From the NCBI GenBank assembly GCA_902787555.1, contig CADAGO010000013.1:1-58675 (forward strand): a stretch of DNA of 58,675 bases, given 5' to 3'. Each line of letters opens with the position of its first letter. The first letter of the stretch is position 1. Below the pieces are notes generated by a model. That model did not search any database and was not told the DNA's origin. It saw only the letters and a program-made list of their open reading frames with translations. The stretch is from an uncultured Bacteroidales bacterium. GTDB taxonomy: Bacteria > Bacteroidota > Bacteroidia > Bacteroidales > Bacteroidaceae. Of the stretch, positions 26,632-35,780 are shown piece after piece. The translations under genes and the position numbers were made by a program.

Positions 26632-27675
26632 TTATTTCTTTGCTGTCTTGGCACGTTGTGCATCCAGGAAGTCTGTCATCTTTTTGAGGTTTTCCTCTGA
26701 GTACATTCCCATACCATGACCACCTTGTGGCTCACGAAGGATATAGCTCTCAACGCCGACCTTCTGCATTTGGTCATAGAGGTATTGGCTTACACATGAT
26801 GCAACGACAAAGTCTTGGTCTCCATGGAAGATGTAACCAGCTACATCGTTTTTATCCAAGAATCCTGTTGCACTCAGCAGCACGAATTTATCTTCGTTGC
26901 CTTCCTTGGGTGCACCGATCAATTGTTCCTCTGGGGTATTACCCTTACCACCGAATACCATTGCGTTACCGCACTCCATCTGAAGAAGTTCTGTTGGGCC
27001 AGACCAATCGCAGAATGCATTCACATAGCTGGATTCCTTTGTGTATGGACCTACCTTACCCTCAATGTCATACTCTGCAGAGCCTTGCTTTGCAACCTTT
27101 ACGCCATTAGAAAGAGCTGTAACAGCTGACAAATGACCTCCTGAAGAGAAACCTGAGGTAGCAATAAAGGAAGTGTCGAATTTATACTTGGCTGCATTGG
27201 CACGAATGAAACGGATTACGGCTTTGATGTCATTTACTTGAGCTGGCCACTTTCCGTCACCGATAGAACGATGGTTAGGAGTAACGACTGCATAACCAGC
27301 CTTAAGCAAAGCTGCACAGATAGTATTGATATCGGCTGCACCCTTAGAACTGTTGCTGCCCCATGCACTACCATAGATGTGTACCACTACAGGATATTTG
27401 TCCTTTACTTCCTTTGGCAGATAGATGTCAAGCATGTGATATACCTGACCGTCATCGCCTGCATAGTTGATGTCAGAAAATTTTTCAGAATACTCGGCCT
27501 GTGTCTGTGATGCCTGATTACCACCGAATCCACCGAAACCTCCTCCTGGGAATCCGCCACCAAATCCACCTCCTGGGAATCCACCTCCTGGAAAGCCTCC
27601 ACCTGGTTGAGCCATCATAATTGATGCACTAAACATCATTACACCGAATGCTAAAGTTTTCAAATAATTCTTCAT
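26632..27675 (-). CDS. Secreted alpha/beta hydrolase (carboxylesterase/BD-FAE-like) with Gly-Phe-Pro repeat N-terminus
   Basis: 347 residues. After the signal peptide (cleavage near MMAQP) come about 30 residues of GGGFPGGGF-type repeats, then an alpha/beta-hydrolase domain (about 65-345). Catalytic triad candidates: Ser177 in GFSSGG (175-180), Asp288 in HGDQDFVV (284-291), His320 in GGHGMG (318-323); HIYGSAWG (99-106) supplies the oxyanion region. This pattern matches esterases that act on acyl or feruloyl groups of plant polysaccharides. The glycine-rich segment is low-complexity and probably flexible; similar tracts are known from other Bacteroidales esterases but its role is unclear. No -33 box is evident; TATCTTTT at 27733-27726 may be the -7. 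Confidence 0.85.
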   Translation of the reverse strand: MKNYLKTLAFGVMMFSASIMMAQPGGGFPGGGFPGGGFGGGFPGGGFGGFGGNQASQTQAEYSEKFSDINYAGDDGQVYHMLDIYLPKEVKDKYPVVVHIYGSAWGSNSSKGAADINTICAALLKAGYAVVTPNHRSIGDGKWPAQVNDIKAVIRFIRANAAKYKFDTSFIATSGFSSGGHLSAVTALSNGVKVAKQGSAEYDIEGKVGPYTKESSYVNAFCDWSGPTELLQMECGNAMVFGGKGNTPEEQLIGAPKEGNEDKFVLLSATGFLDKNDVAGYIFHGDQDFVVASCVSQYLYDQMQKVGVESYILREPQGGHGMGMYSEENLKKMTDFLDAQRAKTAKK

Positions 27676-27766
27676 AAGTTTTTGTTTTTAAATTGGTGTT
27701 GTAAAAATTAATATATATTACACATAAAAGATACGGATTTGTCGAAAAGGTTTAATCATCTATCTG

Positions 27767-28978
27767 TCAGAACATCTGTATGACGCGTTGCAGACCAGCA
27801 ATGAACAAATCAACCTCTTCCTTGGTGTTATAAAGGCCAAAACTGATTCGTACGGTTCCTTCGGTTCCAAGTCGATGAATAAGTGGTTCGGCGCAATGGT
27901 GACCTGTACGAACTGCAATGCCTAATCGGTCGAGCAGGGTGCCAAGATCAAGGTGATGAATAGCTCCGACATTGAAACTGATAGGATTCAATGCTTGGTG
28001 CTTTGGTGACAGACCATAGATATGTATATCGGGTATCTGCTGCATCTTCTGAAGCGTATATTGTGCCAACTCTGTTTCGTGTTGATGGATAGCTTCCATT
28101 CCAATCGCAGACACATAATCCAATGCTACAGCAAGGGCATGAGTACCCACATAATCGGGTGTACCCGCTTCGAATTTGTATGGCAGTTCGTTGAAAGTAG
28201 TGCGTTCGAAAGACACATTCTTGATCATTTCTCCTCCACCTTGATAGGGAGGCAACTGATCAAGCCAACTCTCTTTACCATAAAGCACGCCCACACCAGT
28301 AGAGCCATAAATCTTATGTCCGCTAAATGCAAAGAAGTCACAATCTAATTGTTGCATATCAACCCTCATGTGTGGTGTGGATTGTGCTCCATCCACCATA
28401 ACAGGTACTCCATGCAGATGAGCAATACGGATGATGTCTTCTATGGGATTTTCCACCCCCAGCACATTGGAAACGTGAGTAATGCTGACCAATTGAGTTT
28501 GGGGAGTAAAGAGTTGCTTATAGACTTCAATGTCAAGTACACCGTTATCATCCATTGGAATTACTCGCAGTTGATAACCATTCAATTGCCAAGGAACAAT
28601 GTTGGAGTGGTGTTCCATTTCCGACACTATCACCTCTGGTTGGGCAGTATTGCTTGCAGGATGTAGTTTTGATAACGATGATGCCAGCAAATTAATAGAT
28701 TCAGTAGTGCCTCGTGTGAAGATTATCTCGTTGGCAGAGTGTGCGTGGATGAATTGACGAACCGTTTCACGTGACTGTTCGTGCAGTTCCGTGGCCTGCT
28801 GTGACAGGAAATGGACGCCTCGATGTACATTGGCATTTTCATTATAGTATTCATCAGCAATAGCCTCGACCACCTGACGAGGTTTCTGGGTGGTCGCGGC
28901 ATTGTCGAGATATACCAATGGTCGATTGTATATGGTCCTGCTTAGAATTGGAAAATCATCACGGATGGCCTTATTCAT
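27767..28978 (-). CDS. sufS: Cysteine desulfurase, SufS type
   Basis: 403 residues from ATG 28978 (MNKAIRDDFPILSR); the frame is open 15 codons further but that part lies past the conserved start. Class V aminotransferase fold: YLDNAATTQKP (23-33), MEHHSN (121-126), VDGAQSTPH (195-203), the PLP lysine in FSGHK (218-222, Lys222) and the catalytic cysteine in RTGHHCAEPL (357-366, Cys362). It takes sulfur from cysteine for iron-sulfur cluster assembly by the Suf route. No sufB, sufC, sufD or sufU is adjacent, so the gene stands alone, diverging from pyrE. The ending GLQRVIQMF is as expected. Confidence 0.93.
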   Translation of the reverse strand: MNKAIRDDFPILSRTIYNRPLVYLDNAATTQKPRQVVEAIADEYYNENANVHRGVHFLSQQATELHEQSRETVRQFIHAHSANEIIFTRGTTESINLLASSLSKLHPASNTAQPEVIVSEMEHHSNIVPWQLNGYQLRVIPMDDNGVLDIEVYKQLFTPQTQLVSITHVSNVLGVENPIEDIIRIAHLHGVPVMVDGAQSTPHMRVDMQQLDCDFFAFSGHKIYGSTGVGVLYGKESWLDQLPPYQGGGEMIKNVSFERTTFNELPYKFEAGTPDYVGTHALAVALDYVSAIGMEAIHQHETELAQYTLQKMQQIPDIHIYGLSPKHQALNPISFNVGAIHHLDLGTLLDRLGIAVRTGHHCAEPLIHRLGTEGTVRISFGLYNTKEEVDLFIAGLQRVIQMF

Positions 28979-29000
28979 TCTATTATTTCTTTTTCGAGTG

Positions 29001-29008
29001 CAAAGGTA
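29001..29008 (-). promoter_or_regulatory. Probable -7 box (TACCTTTG) of sufS
   Basis: TACCTTTG on the minus strand, 22 bp before the ATG at 28978. The -33 element is not convincing. It is back to back with the pyrE -7 box at 29095. Confidence 0.55.
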
Positions 29009-29094
29009 CAAAATAATTATCATTTATTCTGTTGCTAATTACTATTTTCTTCATTTTTTTCTTAACTCATATCTCTTAATTCTTATTTATTTAC

Positions 29095-29102
29095 TACCTT
29101 TG
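29095..29102 (+). promoter_or_regulatory. -7 box (TACCTTTG) of the pyrE operon
   Basis: TACCTTTG followed by CACC, 27 bp before the pyrE ATG. The expected -33 position has no TTG, but upstream sequence is T-rich. This would drive pyrE and probably the genes to 35634, since all gaps up to there are under 40 bp. Confidence 0.6.
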
Positions 29103-29129
29103 CACCATCATTTATAAATAAGGTATGAT

Positions 29130-29762
29130 ATGAATACGTTAGAAACTATTTTTGCAGCCAAGCTGCTCGATGTGAAAGCCATCAAATTACAACCCGACGC
29201 TCCATTCACTTGGGCATCTGGATGGAAATCTCCTTTCTATTGTGATAATCGTAAGACCCTCTCATTCCCAGCACTTCGTTCTTTTGTAAAGATTGAATTG
29301 GCACGACTGATAATGGAACAGTTTCCCGAGGCAGATGCAGTAGCAGGAGTGGCAACAGGTGCTATTGCACAAGGAGCATTAGTGGCCGATGAATTAGGGT
29401 TGCCTTTTGCATACGTGAGATCAAAACCAAAAGATCATGGATTGGCAAACCTTATTGAGGGCGAGCTGCCAACTGGGGCAAAGGTGGTTGTGGTTGAAGA
29501 CTTGATTTCTACTGGGGGTAGCAGCCTGAAAGCAGTTGAAGCTCTTCGCAATGCAGGATTTGAGGTAGTCGGTATGGTTGCCTCATATACCTATGGCTTT
29601 GATGTGGCTAAGCAGGCCTTTGAAGATGCAAAGGTTCAGTTGCTGACGCTGACCAACTACGAAGCGGTTCTTGAAGCGGCTTTGCAGACGGGATACATAT
29701 CGAATGACCAGATTCCAACTTTGAACGAGTGGAGAAGTAACCCAAGCGAATGGAGGAAATAA
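29130..29762 (+). CDS. pyrE: Orotate phosphoribosyltransferase
   Basis: 210 residues. The PRPP-binding motif VVVVEDLISTGGSS and the N-terminal WASGWKSPFYCDNRK segment are characteristic; KPKDHG is the flexible catalytic loop. It makes OMP from orotate and PRPP in pyrimidine synthesis. The next gene starts one base after its stop, the tightest coupling in this operon. Confidence 0.96.
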   Translation: MNTLETIFAAKLLDVKAIKLQPDAPFTWASGWKSPFYCDNRKTLSFPALRSFVKIELARLIMEQFPEADAVAGVATGAIAQGALVADELGLPFAYVRSKPKDHGLANLIEGELPTGAKVVVVEDLISTGGSSLKAVEALRNAGFEVVGMVASYTYGFDVAKQAFEDAKVQLLTLTNYEAVLEAALQTGYISNDQIPTLNEWRSNPSEWRK

Positions 29763-29763
29763 C

Positions 29764-30234
29764 ATGAAACATGAAAGCAATGTTAAAGTAATAGGTTATC
29801 CACAGGAAACCGTATATGCCAAGATTGCCGATTTGAACAATTTGGCTATCATTAAAGAGCGGTTCAACGAACCTGAAGTACAGGAAAAGATGGCAGGTAA
29901 TATCCCTGCAGATAAGATTGAGCAAGTAAAGAAAACCCTGTCGACCTTACAGGCTGATGCTGATTCGGTTAGTGTGGAAGTAGATCCTGTAGGCCGTTTG
30001 GCCATTCATATAATCGAGCGCGACGAACCCAAATGTATTAAGTTTGGTTCCTTGCATTCACCTGTCAATTTCAACCTTTGGGTACAATTGCTCCCACTCA
30101 CAGTCAATAGCTGTAAGATGAAAGTGACTGTCGATGCCGATATCCCGGTATTCCTTGTTCCCGTTGTAGGAAAACCATTGAAAGATGGTATTGAGAAGAT
30201 TGCCGATATGTTAGCTTCATTGCCTTATGAGTAA
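29764..30234 (+). CDS. SRPBCC (START-like) superfamily protein of unknown function
   Basis: 156 residues without a signal peptide. The pattern begins with a strand (NVKVIGYPQETVYAKIADLNN), has a long central helix and ends with an amphipathic helix (KPLKDGIEKIADMLASLPYE), as expected of a helix-grip fold that binds a small hydrophobic ligand. I know no assigned substrate. It sits between pyrE (1-bp gap) and argH (8-bp overlap), so it is co-translated with a pyrimidine and an arginine gene, a neighbourhood that suggests a cytosolic housekeeping role. Confidence 0.7.
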   Translation: MKHESNVKVIGYPQETVYAKIADLNNLAIIKERFNEPEVQEKMAGNIPADKIEQVKKTLSTLQADADSVSVEVDPVGRLAIHIIERDEPKCIKFGSLHSPVNFNLWVQLLPLTVNSCKMKVTVDADIPVFLVPVVGKPLKDGIEKIADMLASLPYE

Positions 30235-31570
30235 AGATAAACTATGGACTAAGAATGTTCAGATGACCGATGAAATCGAGCATTTTACGGTAGGAAAGGA
30301 TCGTGAGATGGACTTGTATTTAGCCAAATACGATGTGTTGGGTTCTATGGCTCATATCACTATGTTGGAGTCAATCGGTTTGTTGACTAAAGACGAGTTA
30401 CAAGTATTATTGGCAGTCCTTCGTACCATTTATCAAGAGGCAGAATCTGGACGTTTTGTGATTGAAGAGGGAGTGGAAGATGTTCACTCGCAAGTAGAGC
30501 TGATGCTGACCCGCCAGCTGGGCGACATTGGCAAGAAGATACACTCAGGTCGTTCACGCAACGATCAGGTATTGGTAGATTTGAAATTGTTTATTCGTGA
30601 TCAACTCAGGGAGATTGCAGAACTGACAGAAGCACTTTTCCACGAGTTAATCGATAAAAGCAATACTTACAAAGACGTATTGATGCCTGGCTACACTCAC
30701 CTGCAGGTGGCGATGCCTTCTTCCTTTGGACTGTGGTTTGGAGCCTATGCTGAGAGTTTGGCAGACGATATGCAATACTTGTTGGCTGCTTGGCGCATTA
30801 CCAATCGCAACCCATTAGGTTCAGCAGCTGGTTATGGCAGTTCGTTCCCTTTGAAACGTCAGATGACAACAGACCTATTAGGGTTTGATTCGATGGACTA
30901 TAATGTGGTCTATGCACAAATGGGACGAGGTAAGACAGAGCGGAATGTGGCATTCTCAATGGCAAGTATCGCTGGTACATTGTCCAAATTGGCTTTCGAT
31001 GCTTGTATGTTCAATAGTCAGAACTTCGGATTTGTGAAACTCCCTGACGAATGTACCACTGGTTCCAGCATTATGCCACATAAGAAAAACCCCGATGTAT
31101 TTGAGTTAACGCGTGCAAAATGCAATAAGATTCAGGCATTACCGCAAACAGTGATGCTGATTATGAACAACCTGCCAAGTGGCTATTTCCGTGACTTGCA
31201 AATCATTAAAGAAGTATTCCTTCCTTCGTTCGATGAACTGAAAGATTGTCTGCGTATGGCAGCCTATATCATCAACAGGATGAAGGTAAATGAGCACATC
31301 CTCGACAATCCTATCTATGACAATATGTTCAGTGTAGAAGAGGTAAACCGGTTGGCAAGCGAAGGTATGCCATTCAGAGATGCATATAAGAAAGTGGGAT
31401 TGGATATCGAATCAGGGAATTTCACGCCCCAAAAGCAGATACATCACACTCACGAGGGTAGTATTGGCAACCTATGCAACGATAAAATCGAGGCATTAAT
31501 GCAGAAGACCATCGATGAATTCGGCTTTTTTAAAGTTGAAGAAGCTATTAAAGCGCTGGTAAGTGACTGA
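30227..31570 (+). CDS. argH: Argininosuccinate lyase
   Basis: 447 residues. Fumarase/aspartase superfamily signatures are present: SRNDQVLVDLKLF, MPGYTHLQVAMP, and the signature GSSIMPHKKNPDVFE, with the catalytic serine in the flexible loop. It splits argininosuccinate into arginine and fumarate, the last step of arginine synthesis. It overlaps the SRPBCC gene by 8 bp and is followed 18 bp later by an aldo/keto reductase. argG is not in the window. Confidence 0.96.
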   Translation: MSKDKLWTKNVQMTDEIEHFTVGKDREMDLYLAKYDVLGSMAHITMLESIGLLTKDELQVLLAVLRTIYQEAESGRFVIEEGVEDVHSQVELMLTRQLGDIGKKIHSGRSRNDQVLVDLKLFIRDQLREIAELTEALFHELIDKSNTYKDVLMPGYTHLQVAMPSSFGLWFGAYAESLADDMQYLLAAWRITNRNPLGSAAGYGSSFPLKRQMTTDLLGFDSMDYNVVYAQMGRGKTERNVAFSMASIAGTLSKLAFDACMFNSQNFGFVKLPDECTTGSSIMPHKKNPDVFELTRAKCNKIQALPQTVMLIMNNLPSGYFRDLQIIKEVFLPSFDELKDCLRMAAYIINRMKVNEHILDNPIYDNMFSVEEVNRLASEGMPFRDAYKKVGLDIESGNFTPQKQIHHTHEGSIGNLCNDKIEALMQKTIDEFGFFKVEEAIKALVSD

Positions 31571-31588
31571 TGTAAAAAATAATGTAAA

Positions 31589-32560
31589 ATGATTTACAGA
31601 CGTTGTGGACATAGTGGAATTAAGTTGCCTGTACTCTCTTTGGGGCTATGGCACAATTTTGGCGATATCGATTCCTACGATGTAGCACATGACATGGTAT
31701 TGACCGCCTTCGAACAAGGCATTTGCCATTTCGACCTTGCCAACAACTATGGACCGCCACCAGGTAGTGCTGAGCGCAATTTTGGACGTATCTTATCGAG
31801 CGACCTCAAAACGCATCGTGATGAATTATTTATCTCGAGCAAAGCAGGGCATGATATGTGGGAAGGAGTATATGGAACAGGCAGTTCACGTAAAAATATT
31901 ATTGCGTCGTGTGACCAAAGTTTGCTACGTACGGGATTGGATTATTTCGACATCTTCTATTCTCATCGTTACGACCCAGAAACTCCCATCGAAGAAACCA
32001 TGCAAGCCTTGATTGATTTGGTCAAACAAGGGAAAGCGTTGTATGTAGGTATTTCCAAGTATCCTGCAGATAAGCAAGCGGAGGCTTATGCCATTTTGCA
32101 AGAAGCCAAAGTTCCCTGTTTACTGAGTCAATATAGATGTTCCATCTTCGACCAGAAAGCAAAGCACACGAATTTTGAAAGTGCCCAGCAAGCAGGTTCT
32201 GGTATCATTTGTTTTTCTCCATTAGCACAAGGCTTGCTTTCAGGTAAATATAACCAAGGTATTCCTGCAGATAGCAGAGTGGCTAAAGGGAGTATGTTTT
32301 TACAAACCTCACATTTGACACAAGAACGTATCGAAGCTGCTAAAAAACTCGATGAATTGGCCCAAAAACGCCATCAAACACTCGCACAGATGTCATTAGC
32401 TTGGGTACTAAACGATGAGAGAGTGACTTCTGTCATCATCGGTACATCGTCACCCCAGCAACTGATGAGTAATTTGAAGGCTCTCCAAAACCTGTCGTTT
32501 ACTGAAGAAGAGCTGCAGATAATCGATGTAATCGCAGATAATCCACTCATATCGTTTTGA
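31589..32560 (+). CDS. Aldo/keto reductase, YghZ/glyceraldehyde-3-phosphate reductase-like
   Basis: 323 residues, a TIM-barrel NADPH oxidoreductase. FDLANNYGPPPGSAERNFG holds the catalytic tyrosine; FISSKAGHDMW holds the lysine; the C-terminal part has SVIIGTSSPQQL. The GPPPGSAE loop is characteristic of the subgroup that includes E. coli YghZ (methylglyoxal and L-glyceraldehyde 3-phosphate reduction). A role in aldehyde detoxification is likely, but its place in a pyrE-argH operon does not explain it. Confidence 0.9.
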   Translation: MIYRRCGHSGIKLPVLSLGLWHNFGDIDSYDVAHDMVLTAFEQGICHFDLANNYGPPPGSAERNFGRILSSDLKTHRDELFISSKAGHDMWEGVYGTGSSRKNIIASCDQSLLRTGLDYFDIFYSHRYDPETPIEETMQALIDLVKQGKALYVGISKYPADKQAEAYAILQEAKVPCLLSQYRCSIFDQKAKHTNFESAQQAGSGIICFSPLAQGLLSGKYNQGIPADSRVAKGSMFLQTSHLTQERIEAAKKLDELAQKRHQTLAQMSLAWVLNDERVTSVIIGTSSPQQLMSNLKALQNLSFTEEELQIIDVIADNPLISF

Positions 32561-32562
32561 CC

Positions 32563-33117
32563 ATGCAAAAAAGACAGTTTATTATCCAGTTTATTTTTGT
32601 GTTGATATGCCTCTTGTCGTCTTGTAAAGACGAAGTGAGTAGCACCTATTCTACGAAGTATCATGTGCGCTTCTATTTTGAGGTGGCAACAAGTGCAGAG
32701 CTATACAATGCGATGGGCAATCCAGGTCAATTTGTTACCATACGTTCTATCAACGGAAAGGTAAGAATTACAAATATGCTGGGACAAAGTCATGAATATG
32801 CATTGTCGCAGATAGGTGCCAGAGAATTTGAATATGGTTTAGGCGGTCTGATTGTGGGAACTAGTTCCACTCCAAATATGTCGAATGGTTTCGACATCGT
32901 TGCTTATGACTTAGCTTGTCCCAACTGTGATCGTCAGTCCCATCGACTGACTGTAAAAGACAACGGAACTGCCCTATGTTCGCATTGTGGCAACTCCTAC
33001 GATTTAAATAACTTCGGCTGGATTATTACTGCCAGCGATGCCACAAAAGAGCAGCGAGGACTCTATCGTTACAGAATCATCTATAATGGAGTCTCCATCA
33101 ATGTGAATAATAAATAA
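32563..33117 (+). CDS. Lipoprotein with paired CxxC motifs (zinc-ribbon or Rieske-like remnant)
   Basis: 184 residues from ATG 32563, two bases after the reductase stop. A lipoprotein signal ends in LLSSC with the lipidated Cys21. The C-terminal third contains CPNC and CSHC, 22 residues apart, in a context (LACPNCDRQ... ALCSHCGNSYDLNN) that resembles Rieske-type domains but has Cys in place of the histidine ligands, so a rubredoxin-like or zinc-ribbon site is more likely. The N-terminal domain (residues 30-115) has beta-strand character. I do not know its function; it could bind a metal at the periplasmic face. Confidence 0.7.
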   Translation: MQKRQFIIQFIFVLICLLSSCKDEVSSTYSTKYHVRFYFEVATSAELYNAMGNPGQFVTIRSINGKVRITNMLGQSHEYALSQIGAREFEYGLGGLIVGTSSTPNMSNGFDIVAYDLACPNCDRQSHRLTVKDNGTALCSHCGNSYDLNNFGWIITASDATKEQRGLYRYRIIYNGVSINVNNK

Positions 33118-33155
33118 GACTCATAAATCCTATACGATTTTTAAGAATAAATGCA

Positions 33156-34631
33156 ATGGCAAACAATCCATCCTTAAAAGAAAAGACAGCGAAAGGCTTG
33201 CTTTGGGGTGCTATGAATAGTACTCTGATGCAGGTGTTAAACGGAGTCATCGGGGTGGTGTTGCTTTGGTTTCTCGATCCAGGCGATTATGGTATGATTG
33301 CAGTTTTGGCTATTTATTCTGCCATTGCAGCCAATTTGCAAGACAGTGGCTTTATCTCTGCTCTCATTAACAAGCGCGATGCAACTCATCAGGATCTCAA
33401 TGCTGTGTTTTGGTTCAATATCCTGATAAGTGCTCTTATATATGTAATCCTATGGTTTTGCGCCCCACTTATTGCTGCCTATAACCAAGAACCACAGTTG
33501 GTAGCACTATCACGTTATGCTTTTCTGGGTTTCTTCTGTGCCAGTTTCTCCATCACTCCTCGTACTATCTTGATGAAGGAGCTGAGGGTGAAGGAGCAGG
33601 CTATCTGTAATATCATCGCACTAATTATCTCAGGTGCTGTAGCCATCATCATGGCAGCAAATAAGATGGCCTTCTGGAGTATAGCCACACAGAGCATTGT
33701 GTATGTCAGCATCGTCTCAATCGGCAGTTGGTATTATTCTGGATGGCGTCCTTCGTTCCAGATTACTTTCCGCCCCATCAAGGAGATGTTTGGTTTCAGT
33801 TGCAAGATGCTTATTACTGGTATTTTCAATAACATTAATAAATATGCCTTTGAGAGCACCATGGGGTCATTCTATCCTAAACCAAGCATTGGTTCGTATT
33901 CGCAAGCCAACAAATGGAACCAGATGGGTAGTCAGACCATTATTGGAATGGTGCAAAGTGTAGCTCAGCCGATGTTTGTACAGGTTGGTGATGATTTGGA
34001 GCGCCAGCAACGGGTTTTCCGCAAAATGCTCCGTTTCACCGCATTTGTCACCTTCCCTTTGATGTTTGGCTTAAGCCTTGTTTCTGCCGAATTCATCGAG
34101 ATTATCGCTCCTCCTAAATGGTTGACAGCTGTACCTTTCCTGCGTGTTTTGTGTATTGCAGGGGCATTTCTTCCATTGGCTGCCCTTTACTACAATTACA
34201 TTATCAGTCGTGGCAAGTCCGATGTGTTTATGTGGAATACTATTGCTCAAAGTGCCATCATTCTGGCAAACTTGTTTGCTGTGCAGCATTTCCATCTCAA
34301 TTGGTTTGGCTTTAGTGGCATCATGCTGATGATTATCAACTATGTCATCATCATCATTGCTTGGATGTTCATTTGGCATTATTTCGTTTGGTGCGAGTTA
34401 CGTTTGAAACTCACTGCAGCTTTGTTTGATACACTGCCTTTCTTCTTGGTGGCATTGCTGGCCATAGTTGCTACTTGGTTCGCCACATCCTCCATCACAA
34501 ATAGCTATTTATTGCTGGCGTCACGCATATTGATGGTTGCTGTTATATATTTAGGTATACTTTGGGTGCTGAAGGCAGAAATCATGCGAGAATGCATCAG
34601 CTATATCAGGAAGAAGCATGAAAGAGCGTAA
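33156..34631 (+). CDS. Polysaccharide/oligosaccharide flippase (MATE-like, Wzx-type)
   Basis: 491 residues with 12-14 hydrophobic segments in a polysaccharide-synthesis-protein-3 arrangement (KGLLWGAMNSTLMQVLNG near the start, then GLVAVLAIYSA-like and DSGFISALINKRD). This pattern is typical of proteins that move lipid-linked O-antigen or capsule units across the inner membrane. It begins 38 bp after the lipoprotein gene and its stop overlaps the acyltransferase start by 14 bp, so the two are translated together and probably act on the same surface glycan. Confidence 0.88.
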   Translation: MANNPSLKEKTAKGLLWGAMNSTLMQVLNGVIGVVLLWFLDPGDYGMIAVLAIYSAIAANLQDSGFISALINKRDATHQDLNAVFWFNILISALIYVILWFCAPLIAAYNQEPQLVALSRYAFLGFFCASFSITPRTILMKELRVKEQAICNIIALIISGAVAIIMAANKMAFWSIATQSIVYVSIVSIGSWYYSGWRPSFQITFRPIKEMFGFSCKMLITGIFNNINKYAFESTMGSFYPKPSIGSYSQANKWNQMGSQTIIGMVQSVAQPMFVQVGDDLERQQRVFRKMLRFTAFVTFPLMFGLSLVSAEFIEIIAPPKWLTAVPFLRVLCIAGAFLPLAALYYNYIISRGKSDVFMWNTIAQSAIILANLFAVQHFHLNWFGFSGIMLMIINYVIIIIAWMFIWHYFVWCELRLKLTAALFDTLPFFLVALLAIVATWFATSSITNSYLLLASRILMVAVIYLGILWVLKAEIMRECISYIRKKHERA

Positions 34632-35634
34632 CCATACCTTTGATTTCCTTTGTGGACTTTGCATCATCCGCATGATGTGCAACCATGCCATCGCGATGTG
34701 TGGACTGCGTTGGCAGCATGTGGGAGGCATTAGTTGGTACGACTTGATGAGTTGGACCTTCTTTTTCATGTGTTTTTTCTTTTTTAAAGCAGGATATTTC
34801 AACAAGACGGTAAGTGGCAATTCATGGGCTTATTGCAAGGACAGGGTCAAACGCCTCTTGGTACCTTATATTACATGGAGTATCATAGGTGCTATCGTCT
34901 ACTTTGGCATGATTGCCCTCTTTCCTTATATTTTCGTGAAGGGAAAGATGGTAAGTTTCGAGTGGTCGCACCTATGGAACACCAGTCACAGCTATGGTAA
35001 TGGACCTTGTTGGTTCCTCATGTCTTTTTTTACAGCATACATAGCCATCCATTTCATCGAGAAAGTCCGCTATCTGCATTGGTTAATCCTATTGTTCCCC
35101 TTTATTTCCTATTGGCTCTACACAATTGGAAGCCCCCTTTGGCTCAGCCTAGACAATGTGTTTATGGGTATCTTCTTCTTTTTCCTAGGACGAGTGTGGA
35201 AGGTGATTATGCAGAAACTGAAGCGTATGCGTACCATTATCTTTTCCTGTATCCTTATAGGAGTGTTTGTCGCGGGCAACATTCTGTTTCATGGCGAGTA
35301 CACAATGAGCACCAATACATGGGAGGGTAATATGTGGGGTATTATTGTCAACACTGTCTGCATTCTGTGTGGCCTTTCAGGCCTGCTGCTCGCTTTGCCC
35401 TTGCCACGCATTCCTGTCATCAATTACATAGGTCAGCATAGCATGGTCTACTTTGTCGCTCACTATCCCCTTATCTATTTCTATATCTTCACTCATCGTG
35501 CTGCACATGCAAACTATAAATACAACTGGGGGGAATGTACCCTCCTCATCCTTTTTCTTTTCGTTGTATGCTCGTGGTTGGTGCCTTATGTAGAACGCAT
35601 TCCATGGATGAGTGGCCGTTGGAACAAAAAATAG
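34618..35634 (+). CDS. Acyltransferase-3 family membrane protein
   Basis: 338 residues with about ten transmembrane helices. The N-terminal HTFDFLCGLCIIRMMCNH segment matches the acyltransferase-3 entry motif with its catalytic histidine, followed by DRVKRLLVPYITW. These enzymes O-acetylate or succinylate surface polysaccharides using acyl-CoA or similar donors. It overlaps the flippase gene by 14 bp, which supports modification of the exported glycan. No glycosyltransferases lie next to it. Confidence 0.87.
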   Translation: MKERNHTFDFLCGLCIIRMMCNHAIAMCGLRWQHVGGISWYDLMSWTFFFMCFFFFKAGYFNKTVSGNSWAYCKDRVKRLLVPYITWSIIGAIVYFGMIALFPYIFVKGKMVSFEWSHLWNTSHSYGNGPCWFLMSFFTAYIAIHFIEKVRYLHWLILLFPFISYWLYTIGSPLWLSLDNVFMGIFFFFLGRVWKVIMQKLKRMRTIIFSCILIGVFVAGNILFHGEYTMSTNTWEGNMWGIIVNTVCILCGLSGLLLALPLPRIPVINYIGQHSMVYFVAHYPLIYFYIFTHRAAHANYKYNWGECTLLILFLFVVCSWLVPYVERIPWMSGRWNKK

Positions 35635-35653
35635 TTATTTTTTCAACAAAAAG

Positions 35654-35685
35654 TTTGGCAGATATGTAGAAAAGTGTTATATTTG
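35654..35685 (+). promoter_or_regulatory. Promoter of mosaic gene A
   Basis: TTTGG at 35654-35658 (TTG 35655-35657) is 20 bp from TATATTTG (35678-35685). The leader to ATG 35781 is about 90 bases and AT-rich. Confidence 0.8.
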
Positions 35686-35780
35686 CAACGCAATTATGCA
35701 GAGAAACCTGCAGAAAGTTTACAAAACAGGAAATCTTTTTTCAATCAACATAATTATAAACCTATTAAAACAAAACGATT

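Noticed and set aside
26632-27675. Repeat region as a collagen-like protein
   Set aside because: The GGGFPGGGF tract covers only about 30 residues before a full alpha/beta-hydrolase domain and lacks regular Gly-X-Y triplets.
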